NCBI GenBank assembly: GCA_902492895.1
Contig: CABUNG010000035.1
Span: 1-23,184 of the forward strand
DNA: 23,184 nucleotides
From: an uncultured Oscillospiraceae bacterium
Lineage (GTDB): Bacteria > Bacillota > Clostridia > Oscillospirales > Acutalibacteraceae
Reading direction: 5' to 3'
Below, one piece after another: positions 1 to 7,384 of the stretch. Numbering within the stretch: the first letter of the stretch is position 1; each line of letters begins with the position of its first letter. The notes under the pieces were generated by a model, which was not told where the DNA came from, did not search any database, and saw nothing but the letters and a program-made list of their open reading frames with translations. Both the position numbers and the translations under genes were made by a program.

Positions 1-53
1 TTTTGACCTTCACGGCGGCAAAGCCTGCACACCGGGCCGGTATATCTAGCCAT
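1..53 (-). CDS. rpsD: 30S ribosomal protein S4, N-terminal fragment (runs off the window)
   Basis: Only the first 17 codons are in the window. They read MARYTGPVCRLCRREGQ, the canonical start of bacterial S4. Cys9 and Cys12 form the first half of the zinc-binding CxxC pair of the C+ form of S4. S4 is a primary 16S rRNA binder that nucleates 30S assembly and in Firmicutes often represses its own mRNA. An AGGAGGTG ribosome binding site sits just upstream (about 64-71), and the gene follows rpsK by 24 nt in the same transcript. The identity is secure despite truncation by the window edge. Confidence 0.95.
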   Translation of the reverse strand, partial: MARYTGPVCRLCRREGQ

Positions 54-77
54 GTTGGTTGCACCTCCTGTAGTCGA

Positions 78-488
78 TTAAACGCGTCTTCTTTTGGGAG
101 GACGGCATCCGTTGTGGGGGACCGGGGTCACGTCTTTGATCATGGTGACCTCAAGCCCGGCGGTCTGCAGGGCGCGGATGGCGGCCTCACGGCCGGCGCC
201 CGGGCCCTTGACGAACACTTCCACGGTCTTCAGCCCGTGTTCCATCGCCGCATGAGCGGCGGTTTCGGCCGCGGTCTGGGCGGCAAACGGGGTGGATTTC
301 CGGGAACCGCGGAAGCCGAGCTCGCCGGAGCTGGCCCAGGACAGGGCGTTGCCCTGCGTATCCGTGATGGTGACAATGGTATTGTTGAACGTGGACTGGA
401 TATGCGCGGCGCCACGTTCGATGTTTTTGCGTTCCTTGCGGCGGCGGGTGGTCGCACCCTTGCGCGCGGTGGTCTTGGCAGCAGCCAT
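78..488 (-). CDS. rpsK: 30S ribosomal protein S11
   Basis: This 136-residue protein has the normal S11 length and layout: a basic N-terminal tail (about 1-25), the STFNNTIVTITD segment near residue 32, and a C-terminus ending HNGCRPPKRRRV, which is the family signature. S11 sits on the 30S platform next to the E-site mRNA and interacts with S7. It lies 15 nt after rpsM and 24 nt before rpsD, in the alpha-operon order. The Gly-Arg-Glu-Ala-Ala segment before the C-terminal domain is also typical. Nothing abnormal was seen. Confidence 0.98.
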   Translation of the reverse strand: MAAAKTTARKGATTRRRKERKNIERGAAHIQSTFNNTIVTITDTQGNALSWASSGELGFRGSRKSTPFAAQTAAETAAHAAMEHGLKTVEVFVKGPGAGREAAIRALQTAGLEVTMIKDVTPVPHNGCRPPKRRRV

Positions 489-503
489 TCTTATCCCTCC
501 TGC

Positions 504-872
504 TTACTTCTTCTTGTTGGCGATCGTCTTGCGGGGACCCTTCCGGGTACGGGCGTTGGTCTTAGACCGCTGACCGCGCACCGGCAGGCTCTTGCGGTGA
601 CGGACACCGCGGTAGCTACCAATTTCGATCAAACGCTTGATATCAAACGCGATATCGCGGCGCAGGTCGCCTTCCACCGTAAAGTTGTGATCGATATATT
701 CCCGCAGCTTGGACACATCGTCCTCTGTCAAGTCCCGCACACGGGTGTCGGGGCTCACACCGGTCGCCTTGAGGATCTCATTGGACGAGCGGCGGCCGAT
801 CCCGAAGATGTAGGTCAGGCCGATTTCCACGCGCTTGTCTCTGGGCAGGTCAACACCAGCTATACGTGCCAT
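504..872 (-). CDS. rpsM: 30S ribosomal protein S13
   Basis: The product has 122 residues, the usual S13 length. It starts MARIAGVDLPRDKRVEIGLTYIFG and has the helix-hairpin-helix region followed by the conserved SYRGVRHRKSLPVRGQRSKTNART tract (from about residue 87; split here as SYRGVRHRKSLPVRG then QRSKTNART). Its lysine-rich tail reaches toward P-site tRNA. S13 sits in the 30S head and forms the intersubunit bridge with L5. It is separated by 36 nt from rpmJ upstream and 15 nt from rpsK downstream, so it is co-transcribed with both. Confidence 0.98.
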   Translation of the reverse strand: MARIAGVDLPRDKRVEIGLTYIFGIGRRSSNEILKATGVSPDTRVRDLTEDDVSKLREYIDHNFTVEGDLRRDIAFDIKRLIEIGSYRGVRHRKSLPVRGQRSKTNARTRKGPRKTIANKKK

Positions 873-908
873 AGATTCTATCCTTCCTTTCGAATAAACG
901 CGCCCGCA

Positions 909-1022
909 TCAGCCCTGGCGCTGCTTGTGCTTCGGATTTTCGCAGATGACCATAATGCGGCCCTTACGCTTGATGATCTTGCATTTTTCGCAGATTTTTT
1001 TGACTGAAGGCCGGACTTTCAT
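909..1022 (-). CDS. rpmJ: 50S ribosomal protein L36
   Basis: This 37-codon gene was read directly from the minus strand. It begins MKVRPSVKKICEKCK and ends NPKHKQRQG followed by TGA. The zinc ligands Cys11, Cys14, Cys27 and His32 are all present, so this is the zinc-binding C+ form. L36 is the smallest 50S protein and stabilises helices of 23S rRNA domain V near L6 and L16. An AAAGGAATG-type Shine-Dalgarno lies upstream. The gene is preceded by a 210-nt structured spacer, unusual for this operon, which is listed separately. Confidence 0.97.
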   Translation of the reverse strand: MKVRPSVKKICEKCKIIKRKGRIMVICENPKHKQRQG

Positions 1023-1232
1023 GCTAATCACTCATTCCTTTCCTAAGGCTTGGGACTTGAGCAGCCACCGGAAGAGGGTCCGCATTCGCGGAGCCGCCCT
1101 CATGGTTATCCGCCCATAGGAGCGAGGCACAATCCAACTCCTTCGCACGCCCAAAAGGCGCCGCTTAAAACAAATCGGGTTTGACGCCGCCGGACAAACC
1201 GGCGGCCCAAAGGAAATTTCGTGTGAATGGAT
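1023..1232 (-). promoter_or_regulatory. Structured infA-rpmJ spacer with two hairpins
   Basis: This 210-nt gap contains no ORF that looks real. It holds a perfect 8-bp hairpin GCCGCCGG / CCGGCGGC (arms 1186-1193 and 1199-1206, loop of 5) 26 nt after the infA stop. A second nested hairpin lies at 1074-1101 (GAGGG, CCGC, ATTC loop, GCGG, CCCTC) shortly before rpmJ. Neither is followed by a clean T-run on the minus strand, so neither looks like a simple terminator. An attenuator, a processing site or an r-protein binding site are possible. The function is unproven. Confidence 0.45.
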
Positions 1233-1451
1233 TTATTTGGTACGCCAGGTGATCCGCCCTTTGGTCAGATCATAGGGGGACATTTCCACCGTCACCTTAT
1301 CGCCCGGCAGAATTCGGATAAAATTCATCCGCAGTTTGCCGGAAATATGCGCCAGGATTTGGTGGCCGTTCGCGAGCTGCACCTGAAATGTGGCGTTGGG
1401 CAGCGCTTCTACGACGGTGCCTTCCAATTCGATTACGTCCGCTTTGGACAT
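1233..1451 (-). CDS. infA: Translation initiation factor IF-1
   Basis: The product is 72 residues, exactly the usual IF-1 length, starting MSKADVIELEGTVVEALPNA and ending SPYDLTKGRITWRTK. It is a single OB-fold protein that occupies the 30S A site during initiation and works with IF-2 and IF-3. The start at 1451 is preferred over the in-frame ATGs at 1457 and 1466 because GGGAGG lies at normal distance before it and the protein then matches the family. Its first codons and ribosome binding site lie inside the 3' end of the upstream KOW gene (19-nt overlap), which suggests translational coupling. Confidence 0.97.
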   Translation of the reverse strand: MSKADVIELEGTVVEALPNATFQVQLANGHQILAHISGKLRMNFIRILPGDKVTVEMSPYDLTKGRITWRTK

Positions 1452-1753
1452 GTACATACCTCCCACTTGTGACTGTCGCGTCCGTCGGGGCTGCTATCGG
1501 CCGGCCTATAAAGCGCGGCCAAAGCCCGGCGGAGCTCACGGTTGGTTGCCATTGATCCTTCGTCCAGCACAGCGGCCGGAGCCGCCAGATGCCGGGGATT
1601 CTTTCGTTTGGGCCGTTCGAGCGGATGTTCCCGGCCGTTTGCCAGAAACACGCCGCCGTCCTCCACGTACAGAACGGCGAGAGGAAGGCCCTTGTCCTTA
1701 CCAGCCAGCGACACCGTGGTGTCGCCCCGCCGGAAGGCTCGTTTTTCTTCCAC
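1433..1753 (-). CDS. KOW-domain RNA-binding protein (L14e-like)
   Basis: This 106-residue protein starts with GTG at 1753, preceded by AAGGGGG at good spacing. The N-terminal half (FRRGDTTVSLAGKDKGLPLAVL, then a VFLANGREHPLERPKRKN segment) has the KOW/SH3-barrel pattern of the small RNA-binding proteins that Clostridia carry between map and infA. The basic PKRKNPRHL motif follows at about residue 68. The C-terminal third (about 70-106) has no recognisable motif and overlaps the start of infA. It is thought to bind ribosomal RNA, but its role is not established. The identification rests on context plus the N-terminal pattern. Confidence 0.82.
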   Translation of the reverse strand: MEEKRAFRRGDTTVSLAGKDKGLPLAVLYVEDGGVFLANGREHPLERPKRKNPRHLAAPAAVLDEGSMATNRELRRALAALYRPADSSPDGRDSHKWEVCTCPKRT

Positions 1754-1766
1754 TGCCGGACCCCCT

Positions 1767-2513
1767 TCAGGCGACCGTCAGGATGACGGGGCCATCCCGG
1801 GTGATCGCAACGGTATGCTCAAAATGAGCGGACAGCTTGCCGTCGCAGGTCACGGTCGTCCAACCGTCCCCGAGGATTTTCACCTCGTGGGTACCGGCGT
1901 TGATCATGGGTTCAATGGCGATTGTCATGCCCGGAAGCAGCCGTGGGCCGCGGCCGGGAGTACCAAAGTTGGGGACACTGGGGTCCTCGTGCAGGTTCGC
2001 ACCTACTCCGTGGCCGACGAACTGCCGTACCACCGAGTAACCACGCACCTCGACATACCGCTGAACGGCGGCGCCGATGTCGCCGATACGGCCGCCCGCC
2101 ACGGCCATCCGGATGCCCTCGTACAGGCTCTCCTTCGTCGCGTCGAGCAGGGCCTTTGCCCCAGGGGAAATGCTCCCCGCAGCAAAAGTGGCCGCATTGT
2201 CGCCATGGTAGCCGTTTAAATACGCGCCCACGTCCACGCTGACGATATCGCCTTCATGGATCACGCGTTTGCCGGGTATGCCGTGGATAACCGTTTCATT
2301 GACAGAGATGCAGGCACTGGCGGGGAATCCGCCGTATCCGAGGAAAGAGGGCTTGGCCCCCTGGCTCTCGATATACTTGCGGATGATGCGATCGATCTCC
2401 CCGGTGGTCACCCCCGGTTCGACGGCCTCGCCGGCCAGCTTGAGCGCCCTGGCCGAGACCACACACGCGTCTCTCATGAGCGCGAGTTCCCGGCTGTTTT
2501 TTATGGCTATCAT
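1767..2513 (-). CDS. map: Methionine aminopeptidase, type I
   Basis: The 248-residue enzyme removes the initiator methionine from nascent proteins in the cytosol. All five metal ligands of the pita-bread fold can be placed: Asp94 (VSVDVG), Asp105 (GYHGDNA), His168 (FVGHGVG), Glu201 (AIEPM) and Glu232 (FEHTV). His77 (ETVIHGIP) is the substrate-binding histidine. The length and the lack of a zinc-finger N-terminal extension fit bacterial type Ia. It begins 2 nt after the adk stop and precedes the KOW gene by 13 nt, a common Firmicutes arrangement of adk-map-infA. Confidence 0.97.
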   Translation of the reverse strand: MIAIKNSRELALMRDACVVSARALKLAGEAVEPGVTTGEIDRIIRKYIESQGAKPSFLGYGGFPASACISVNETVIHGIPGKRVIHEGDIVSVDVGAYLNGYHGDNAATFAAGSISPGAKALLDATKESLYEGIRMAVAGGRIGDIGAAVQRYVEVRGYSVVRQFVGHGVGANLHEDPSVPNFGTPGRGPRLLPGMTIAIEPMINAGTHEVKILGDGWTTVTCDGKLSAHFEHTVAITRDGPVILTVA

Positions 2514-2515
2514 GA

Positions 2516-3148
2516 TTAAGCCTCAAGCGCGGCCAGGGTCAGGCGGGTGGTATCGGCCACTTCTTCCTGCCCTTCCACGATAGTCAGCTTGCCGGCCGCC
2601 GCGTAATAGCTCTTGAGCGGTTCGGTTTGCTCATGATAGACATGCAGGCGTTCCCGCACGGTGTCCGGATGGTCATCCTTGCGCTGAACAAGGGTGTCGC
2701 CGCAGCGGTCGCAGACGCCCTCCACCGTCGGACGTTTATAGTCGACGTGGTAGGTAGCGCCGCAGCCCGGGCAGGCACGGCGGCCCGATACGCGCCGGGC
2801 AATCGTCTCGTCGTCCACCTCGATATCGATGACGCGGTCGATGAGGATGCCCATGCGGTCAAGCGCCTCGGCCTGGGGAATGGTGCGGGGAAAGCCGTCC
2901 AGAATAAAGCCGTCCGCGCAGTCGGGCTGCGCAAGGCGTTCTTTGATGATGCCGATGACCACATCGTCAGGGACGAGTTTGCCGGCATCGACATATTCTT
3001 TGGCCTTCCGGCCCATCTCCGTGCCGCTTTTCAGCGCTTCACGGATCATGTTGCCCGTGGAGATAGTGGGAATTTTGAGGGTTTCGCTGATCACTTCAGC
3101 CTGTGTGCCCTTACCGGCGCCAGGAGCGCCGAGCAGACTCAGATTCAT
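2516..3148 (-). CDS. adk: Adenylate kinase, zinc-binding long form
   Basis: The 210-residue protein converts ATP plus AMP into two ADP. The P-loop GAPGAGKGT is at residues 7-15, the AMP-binding DGFPRT at 84-89, and the LID domain carries four cysteines (126, 129, 146, 149). This is the structural zinc site of Gram-positive adenylate kinases. The start at 3148 (MNLSLLGAPG) is chosen over the upstream open frame because AGGAGG lies 9 nt before it and it matches the family N-terminus. The gene follows secY after a 90-nt spacer that contains a hairpin. Confidence 0.97.
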   Translation of the reverse strand: MNLSLLGAPGAGKGTQAEVISETLKIPTISTGNMIREALKSGTEMGRKAKEYVDAGKLVPDDVVIGIIKERLAQPDCADGFILDGFPRTIPQAEALDRMGILIDRVIDIEVDDETIARRVSGRRACPGCGATYHVDYKRPTVEGVCDRCGDTLVQRKDDHPDTVRERLHVYHEQTEPLKSYYAAAGKLTIVEGQEEVADTTRLTLAALEA

Positions 3149-3191
3149 CCAGAGTGTCCTCCTATCCGGGTGCTGTCGGGCGGAATGGACG

Positions 3192-3218
3192 GGAGGCGGC
3201 CTCAAAAGGCCGACCTCC
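3192..3218 (-). promoter_or_regulatory. Hairpin in the secY-adk spacer
   Basis: In the 90-nt gap between secY and adk, GGAGG and GGCCT arms (3192-3202) pair with AGGCC and CCTCC (3207-3218), with a short internal loop and a 4-base apical loop. On the minus strand it lies about 45 nt before the adk ribosome binding site. No T-tract follows it, so it is more likely an attenuating or mRNA-processing element than a terminator. That role is inference. Confidence 0.4.
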
Positions 3219-3238
3219 GTCAAGCCGCTCTGGCGGCC

Positions 3239-4591
3239 TTATTCCAGGAAGCCTTTGTAATGACGCATCATCATCTGGCTTTCGATCTGCTGTGTGGTTT
3301 CCAGAGCCACGCCCACCACGATCATGATGGAGGTGCCGCCCAGCGTCAGGCCATAGAAGCCGCTGAACTTGCCGAAGAGGCTCGGGAACAGCGCGATCAC
3401 GCCCAGGAAGAGCGCACCCACCAGGCAAACCTTGTGAATCACCCGCTTGATATAATCCGTTGTGGGCTTGCCCGGACGATAGCCCGGGATCGCGCCCGAA
3501 TTCTTACGGAGATTATTGGACATCTCCACCGGATTATACTGAATGGTGACATAGAAGAAGGCAAACCCGATGATCAGCAGGAAGTAGAGGATGATGTAAA
3601 CCCAGCTGCTCTGCTTGAACGCATTGAAGAACCAGTTGTTGGTATGCTCGGCCTTCATGAAGCTCGCGATGATGGAGGGCAGGGACACGATGGAGGAGGC
3701 CAGAATGATGGGCATAACGCCCGACATATTGACCTTGATGGGAATATAGGTGTTCTGCCCACCATACATTTTCCGGCCCACCACACGCTTCGCATACTGC
3801 ACTGGAATGCGGCGTTCCGCATCGTTCATAAAGACGATGAAACCAATCATCGCCAGGAAGATCAGCAGAACGACGGGAACGAGGATGATGTTTTTGACGG
3901 CTTCGCCGCCGGCCGTATTCAGCACCTTGATACCGCCCTCGTAGAAGTACGCCCACAGGGTGCGCACACCGCTCGGAATCCGGGAGAGGATGCCGGCAAA
4001 CAGCAGAATCGAGATGCCGTTGCCGATGCCCTTTTCATTGATCTGCTCGCCCAGCCACATCATCAAAGCGGAGCCCGCGGTAAAGCAGAGCACCATGACA
4101 ATAGCGGCGAACCACATGCCGAAACCGCTCTTGGCCTCCGGCACCAGGGCTCCGTACTTGTTGCGCACCATGAAGTAGTACGCCACACCGAGCATCAGGC
4201 CGAGCGCTACCGTGACATAACGGGTGATCTGCCCCAGCTTTTTCCGGCCGGCCTCGCCGTCCTTCGCCATGCGCTCCAGGGGAGGCAGGGCCACAGTGAG
4301 GAGCTGGATGATGATGCTCGCGTTGATGTACGGGGTGATGGACAGCGCGAAAATACTCGCGTCGGAGAATCCACCGCCCGACATCAGCGTCAGGAAATCC
4401 ATGAAGTTCGTGGTGTTGTTGTTTTTGGCCGTCTCCGCAGCGAGGCCGATGGCCTCGGCGAGAGCGGTCGTGTCCACAAAGGGCACCGCGATGGCGGAGC
4501 CGATGCGGAAGATCAGGATAATAAACAGGGTATAGAAAATCTTTTTGCGCAGATCGATAATCTTCCATGCATTCCGTAAGGTCTGAAACAT
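3239..4591 (-). CDS. secY: Protein translocase subunit SecY
   Basis: This 450-residue integral membrane protein forms the protein-conducting channel of the Sec translocon. Roughly ten hydrophobic segments are visible, starting at FYTLFIILIFRIG (about residue 20). The conserved ITPYINASIIIQLL (around residue 86) and LGEQINEKGIGNGIS segments are present, as is the cytosolic loop ERRIPVQYAKR that contacts ribosome and SecA. The C-terminal RHYKGFLE is typical. The start lies 1 nt past the rplO stop, suggesting coupled translation. The length is close to family norm and no defects were seen. Confidence 0.98.
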   Translation of the reverse strand: MFQTLRNAWKIIDLRKKIFYTLFIILIFRIGSAIAVPFVDTTALAEAIGLAAETAKNNNTTNFMDFLTLMSGGGFSDASIFALSITPYINASIIIQLLTVALPPLERMAKDGEAGRKKLGQITRYVTVALGLMLGVAYYFMVRNKYGALVPEAKSGFGMWFAAIVMVLCFTAGSALMMWLGEQINEKGIGNGISILLFAGILSRIPSGVRTLWAYFYEGGIKVLNTAGGEAVKNIILVPVVLLIFLAMIGFIVFMNDAERRIPVQYAKRVVGRKMYGGQNTYIPIKVNMSGVMPIILASSIVSLPSIIASFMKAEHTNNWFFNAFKQSSWVYIILYFLLIIGFAFFYVTIQYNPVEMSNNLRKNSGAIPGYRPGKPTTDYIKRVIHKVCLVGALFLGVIALFPSLFGKFSGFYGLTLGGTSIMIVVGVALETTQQIESQMMMRHYKGFLE

Positions 4592-4592
4592 G

Positions 4593-5033
4593 TCAGATCA
4601 CCTCAGCCTTTCCGCCGGCCGCCTCGATCTTCTCCTTGGCCGCTTTCGAATAGGCCGCCGCCTTCACGTTCAGTTTCTTGGTCAGTTCACCGTCGCCGAG
4701 GACCTTCACCCCGTCGTACGCTTTCTTGACCAGCCCCGCCTTCTTGAGCGCATCGAGATCGATCTCGGCGCCGTCCTCGAAAACATTCAGGGCCGACACA
4801 TTCACATTGGCGTAGGTCGTCGCGAAAATGTTCACAAAGCCTCTTTTGGGCACCCGTCTTTGCAGGGGCATCTGGCCGCCTTCAAAGCCGACCCGCATGC
4901 CGCGGCCCGCACGGGCCTTCTGGCCCTTGTGGCCCTTACCGGCGGTTTTGCCCTGACCGGACCCGTGTCCGCGGCCAATTCTTTTGTCCGCATGGACGGA
5001 GCCGGGCGCCGGCGATAGCTCTTGCAGCTTCAT
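4593..5033 (-). CDS. rplO: 50S ribosomal protein L15
   Basis: The 146-residue protein opens MKLQELSPAPGS and continues into the glycine- and arginine-rich extension (RIGRGHGSGQGKTAGKGHKG, residues about 18-37) that threads into 23S rRNA. FEGGQMPLQRRVPKRGF follows at about residue 50, a strong L15 signature. It is a late 50S assembly protein. It sits 27 nt after rpmD and directly abuts secY, the universal spc-operon order. Confidence 0.98.
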   Translation of the reverse strand: MKLQELSPAPGSVHADKRIGRGHGSGQGKTAGKGHKGQKARAGRGMRVGFEGGQMPLQRRVPKRGFVNIFATTYANVNVSALNVFEDGAEIDLDALKKAGLVKKAYDGVKVLGDGELTKKLNVKAAAYSKAAKEKIEAAGGKAEVI

Positions 5034-5060
5034 AAGTTCGCACCTCCTTGCTCGGTTATT

Positions 5061-5258
5061 TTACGCTTCGGTTACCTCAATGAGGTGGATGATCTTCGCG
5101 ACTTTGCCTTTGGTCGCGTCATTGATGGGCTGGCTCACGGTATCGCCGATTTTGCGCAGTCCCAGAGAGTTCGCCGTGGCGATCTGGTCCTTTTTGCGGC
5201 CGATCAGGCTGCGGACCAGTTTGATCTGCAGGGCGTTCTCTTTCGCTTTTTTAGCCAT
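5061..5258 (-). CDS. rpmD: 50S ribosomal protein L30
   Basis: The product is 65 residues with the L30 core LQIKLVRSLIGRKKDQIATANSLGLRKIGDTV (broken here only for length: LQIKLVRSLIGRK then DQIATANSLGLRKIGDTV). An alternative ATG lies 9 nt upstream at 5267, but it overlaps the GGAAGGG ribosome binding site, so 5258 (MAKKAKENAL) is chosen. L30 binds 23S rRNA on the 50S surface. The seven-residue lysine-rich N-terminal extension is longer than in many L30s. It lies 37 nt after rpsE and 27 nt before rplO. Confidence 0.93.
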   Translation of the reverse strand: MAKKAKENALQIKLVRSLIGRKKDQIATANSLGLRKIGDTVSQPINDATKGKVAKIIHLIEVTEA

Positions 5259-5295
5259 GGGTACCATCCCTTCCGTTATCTGGCCGACCGGACGA

Positions 5296-5802
5296 TCAGC
5301 CTAAGATTTCCTTAGCGGTACGGCCGCGGACAGCCGCCGCTTCCTCTGCGGTGCGAAGCTGGCGCAGGCCGTCCATCGCGGCGCTGACCACATTGCAGGG
5401 GTTGTTGGAACGGAGAGCCTTGGTACGGATATCCTTGATGCCGGCCGCTTCCACGACGGCCCGGACCGCGCCGCCGGCGATAACGCCGGTACCGGGAGCG
5501 GCGGGCTTCATCAGCACACGTCCGGCGCCGAAAGCGCCGATGACCTCGTGCGGAATGGTGCTGCCCTTCAGGGAAATCTTGACGAGGTGCTTTTTCGCGT
5601 CCTCAATGCCCTTCCGGATCGCGTCGGGAACTTCACCGGCCTTGCCGAGGCCGAAGCCCACGGTGCCGTTTCCGTCACCCACGACCACCAGCGCGGCGAA
5701 TTTGAAAATCCGGCCGCCCTTTACGGTCTTGCTGACACGGTTGATGGCGACAATATGCTCTTTGAACTCGGTATCTTTCTCTTTCGCGTCAAATCTGGCC
5801 AA
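5296..5802 (-). CDS. rpsE: 30S ribosomal protein S5
   Basis: This 168-residue protein shows the S5 double-stranded RNA-binding domain (VAINRVSKTVKGGRIFKFAA at about 19-38, then VVVGDGNGTVGFGLGKA). The C-terminal domain carries the GVIAGGAVRAVVEAAGIKD pattern. S5 lines the mRNA entry channel of the 30S subunit and affects decoding accuracy. The loop around VKGGR is the one affected in spectinomycin-resistant mutants and looks normal here. It begins 18 nt after the rplR stop and precedes rpmD. Confidence 0.98.
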   Translation of the reverse strand: MARFDAKEKDTEFKEHIVAINRVSKTVKGGRIFKFAALVVVGDGNGTVGFGLGKAGEVPDAIRKGIEDAKKHLVKISLKGSTIPHEVIGAFGAGRVLMKPAAPGTGVIAGGAVRAVVEAAGIKDIRTKALRSNNPCNVVSAAMDGLRQLRTAEEAAAVRGRTAKEILG

Positions 5803-5820
5803 AGTATTTCCTCCCTTTCC

Positions 5821-6177
5821 TTAGAACTTGAGGCCGCCCTCGCGGGCGCCTTCGGCCAACTCCTGAACGCGGCCGTGATAGATATATCCGCCCCGGTCGA
5901 AGACGACATCGGTGATGCCCTTCTCCGCCGCACGCGCGGCGATCAGCGCGCCGACCTTGCGAGCCGCTTCTTTGTTGCCGCCCTGACCGAAGTCCTTTTC
6001 AACACTCGACGCGGCCGCCAGCGTCACTCCCTTGGCATCGTCGATCAGCTGGGCATAGATGTGGTTCAGGGAGCGGAACACACACAGGCGGGGACACTCG
6101 GCCGTTCCGGACACCTTGCCGCGCACGCGGACATGGCGGTGCAGACGGGCCTTATTGCTGTCTTTTTTGCTCACCAT
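5821..6177 (-). CDS. rplR: 50S ribosomal protein L18
   Basis: The 118-residue protein has the L18 pattern: a basic N-terminal tail, RLCVFRSLNHIYAQLIDD near residue 30, and the C-terminal FDRGGYIYHGRVQELAEGAREGG (given in two parts: FDRGGYIYHGRVQ, ELAEGAREGG). L18 binds 5S rRNA together with L5 and anchors it to the large subunit. The N-terminus is trimmed relative to some relatives but falls in the family range. Gaps of 17 nt to rplF and 18 nt to rpsE support co-transcription. Confidence 0.97.
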   Translation of the reverse strand: MVSKKDSNKARLHRHVRVRGKVSGTAECPRLCVFRSLNHIYAQLIDDAKGVTLAAASSVEKDFGQGGNKEAARKVGALIAARAAEKGITDVVFDRGGYIYHGRVQELAEGAREGGLKF

Positions 6178-6194
6178 GAGGCTACACTCCTTCC

Positions 6195-6743
6195 TTACTT
6201 CTTGCCCTTGCCGCCGGTCTTGCCTTCCTTACGGCGCACGACCTCATCGGCGTATTTGATACCCTTGCCCTTATACGGCTCGGGCGGCCTCTTCTCGCGG
6301 ACTTCGGCGGCGAACTGGCCGACGAGCTGCTTGTCGGGGCCGGAAATGACGATTTTATTGGGACCCGGGACATCGATCGTGATGCCGGGGATCTCGCTGA
6401 CCGTCACCTGATGGCTGTAGCCAAGGGTCATGACCAGATCCTTGCCCTGCTTCGCGACACGGTAGCCGACGCCGTTGACATCGAGCTCCTTCTTGAAGCC
6501 CTCCGTCACGCCGACGACCATGTTGTTCAGCAGCGTGCGGGTCAGGCCGTGCAGGGACCGGTTTTCCTTTTCGTCGTTGGGCCGGGTCACGAGAACCTCA
6601 GCGCCTTCAACCGATACGGTCATATTGGGGTGAACCTTCTGGGTCAGAGTGCCCTTCGGGCCTTTGACCGTGACAACGCCGTCGGCGAATTTGAAATCGA
6701 CACCGGCGGGAATGGCAATGGGTTTGCGTCCAATTCTCGACAT
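6195..6743 (-). CDS. rplF: 50S ribosomal protein L6
   Basis: This is a 182-residue protein starting MSRIGRKPIAIPAGVDF, the canonical L6 N-terminus. The duplicated fold is evident, and the second half holds the diagnostic EVREKRPPEPYKGKGIKYAD tract at about residues 149-168. The basic tail ends GKTGGKGKK. L6 sits at the base of the L7/L12 stalk near the sarcin-ricin loop. It follows rpsH by 15 nt. No abnormality was seen. Confidence 0.98.
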   Translation of the reverse strand: MSRIGRKPIAIPAGVDFKFADGVVTVKGPKGTLTQKVHPNMTVSVEGAEVLVTRPNDEKENRSLHGLTRTLLNNMVVGVTEGFKKELDVNGVGYRVAKQGKDLVMTLGYSHQVTVSEIPGITIDVPGPNKIVISGPDKQLVGQFAAEVREKRPPEPYKGKGIKYADEVVRRKEGKTGGKGKK

Positions 6744-6758
6744 ATCTCTCCGCCCCCC

Positions 6759-7160
6759 TTACCAGACAAACGCCAGGACTTCGCCGCCCACATGCTCTTT
6801 ACGGGCGCGTTTATCGGTCATAACGCCCTTCGAGGTGGAAACAATGGCGGTGCCGATGCCCTTTAAGACCTTCGGCATGTCCTCACTGCTGGAATAAATA
6901 CGCAGGCCGGGCTTGGATACCCGCCGCAGCCCCAGAAGGACCGGGGACTTGGAAGGCCCCTGGTACTTCAGGACAACGCGGATGATGCCCTGCTTGCCGT
7001 CTTCGATAACCTGAAAGCTTTTAACGTATCCCTCGTCAACAAGAATCTGGGCAATAGCCTTCTTCATGTTGGAAGCGGGGATATCCACCGAATCGTGCTT
7101 GGCCGAGTTGGCATTCCGAATCCTCGTCAGCATGTCGGCAATGGTGTCGGTGATTTGCAT
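6759..7160 (-). CDS. rpsH: 30S ribosomal protein S8
   Basis: The 133-residue protein begins MQITDTIADMLTRIRNANSA and carries the C-terminal RNA-binding signature GIGTAIVSTSKGVMTDKRAR at about residues 102-121, ending GGEVLAFVW. S8 binds the central domain of 16S rRNA. In enterobacteria it represses spc-operon translation, but no matching site was searched for here. The gene lies 25 nt after rpsN and 15 nt before rplF. Confidence 0.98.
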   Translation of the reverse strand: MQITDTIADMLTRIRNANSAKHDSVDIPASNMKKAIAQILVDEGYVKSFQVIEDGKQGIIRVVLKYQGPSKSPVLLGLRRVSKPGLRIYSSSEDMPKVLKGIGTAIVSTSKGVMTDKRARKEHVGGEVLAFVW

Positions 7161-7185
7161 TCCGTCAACCTCCTTTAGCTATTGC

Positions 7186-7371
7186 TTACCAACTGGCCTT
7201 TCTCACGCCGGGGATCTCGCCGCGATAGGCAAGCTCCCGGAAGCAGATACGGCAGATGCCGTACTTGCGCAGATAAGCGTGGGGACGGCCACAGATCTTG
7301 CAGCGGTTATACTCACGGGACGAAAACTTCGCCGGACGCTGCTGCTTGATTTTCATGGATGTTTTTGCCAC
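7186..7371 (-). CDS. rpsN: 30S ribosomal protein S14, short zinc-binding type Z
   Basis: At 61 residues this is the short, zinc-binding form of S14 found in many Gram-positive bacteria rather than the roughly 100-residue zinc-free form. The four cysteines are in the CKICGRPHAYLRKYGICRIC block, giving CxxC and CxxC separated by a short loop. The C-terminal RELAYRGEIPGVRKASW is typical. S14 is a late-joining protein of the 30S head. It sits 13 nt after rplE and 25 nt before rpsH. Confidence 0.97.
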   Translation of the reverse strand: MAKTSMKIKQQRPAKFSSREYNRCKICGRPHAYLRKYGICRICFRELAYRGEIPGVRKASW

Positions 7372-7384
7372 TGTGTACCCCTCC

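Noticed and set aside
3..1007. 334-codon open frame on the plus strand
   Set aside because: It is antisense across rpsK, rpsM and rpmJ, including their spacers; the real minus-strand genes account for the sequence.
2627..4579. 650-codon open frame on the plus strand
   Set aside because: It lies antisense to adk and secY, is rich in His, Asp and Gly with no family motif, and arises from the GC-biased third codon positions of the real genes.
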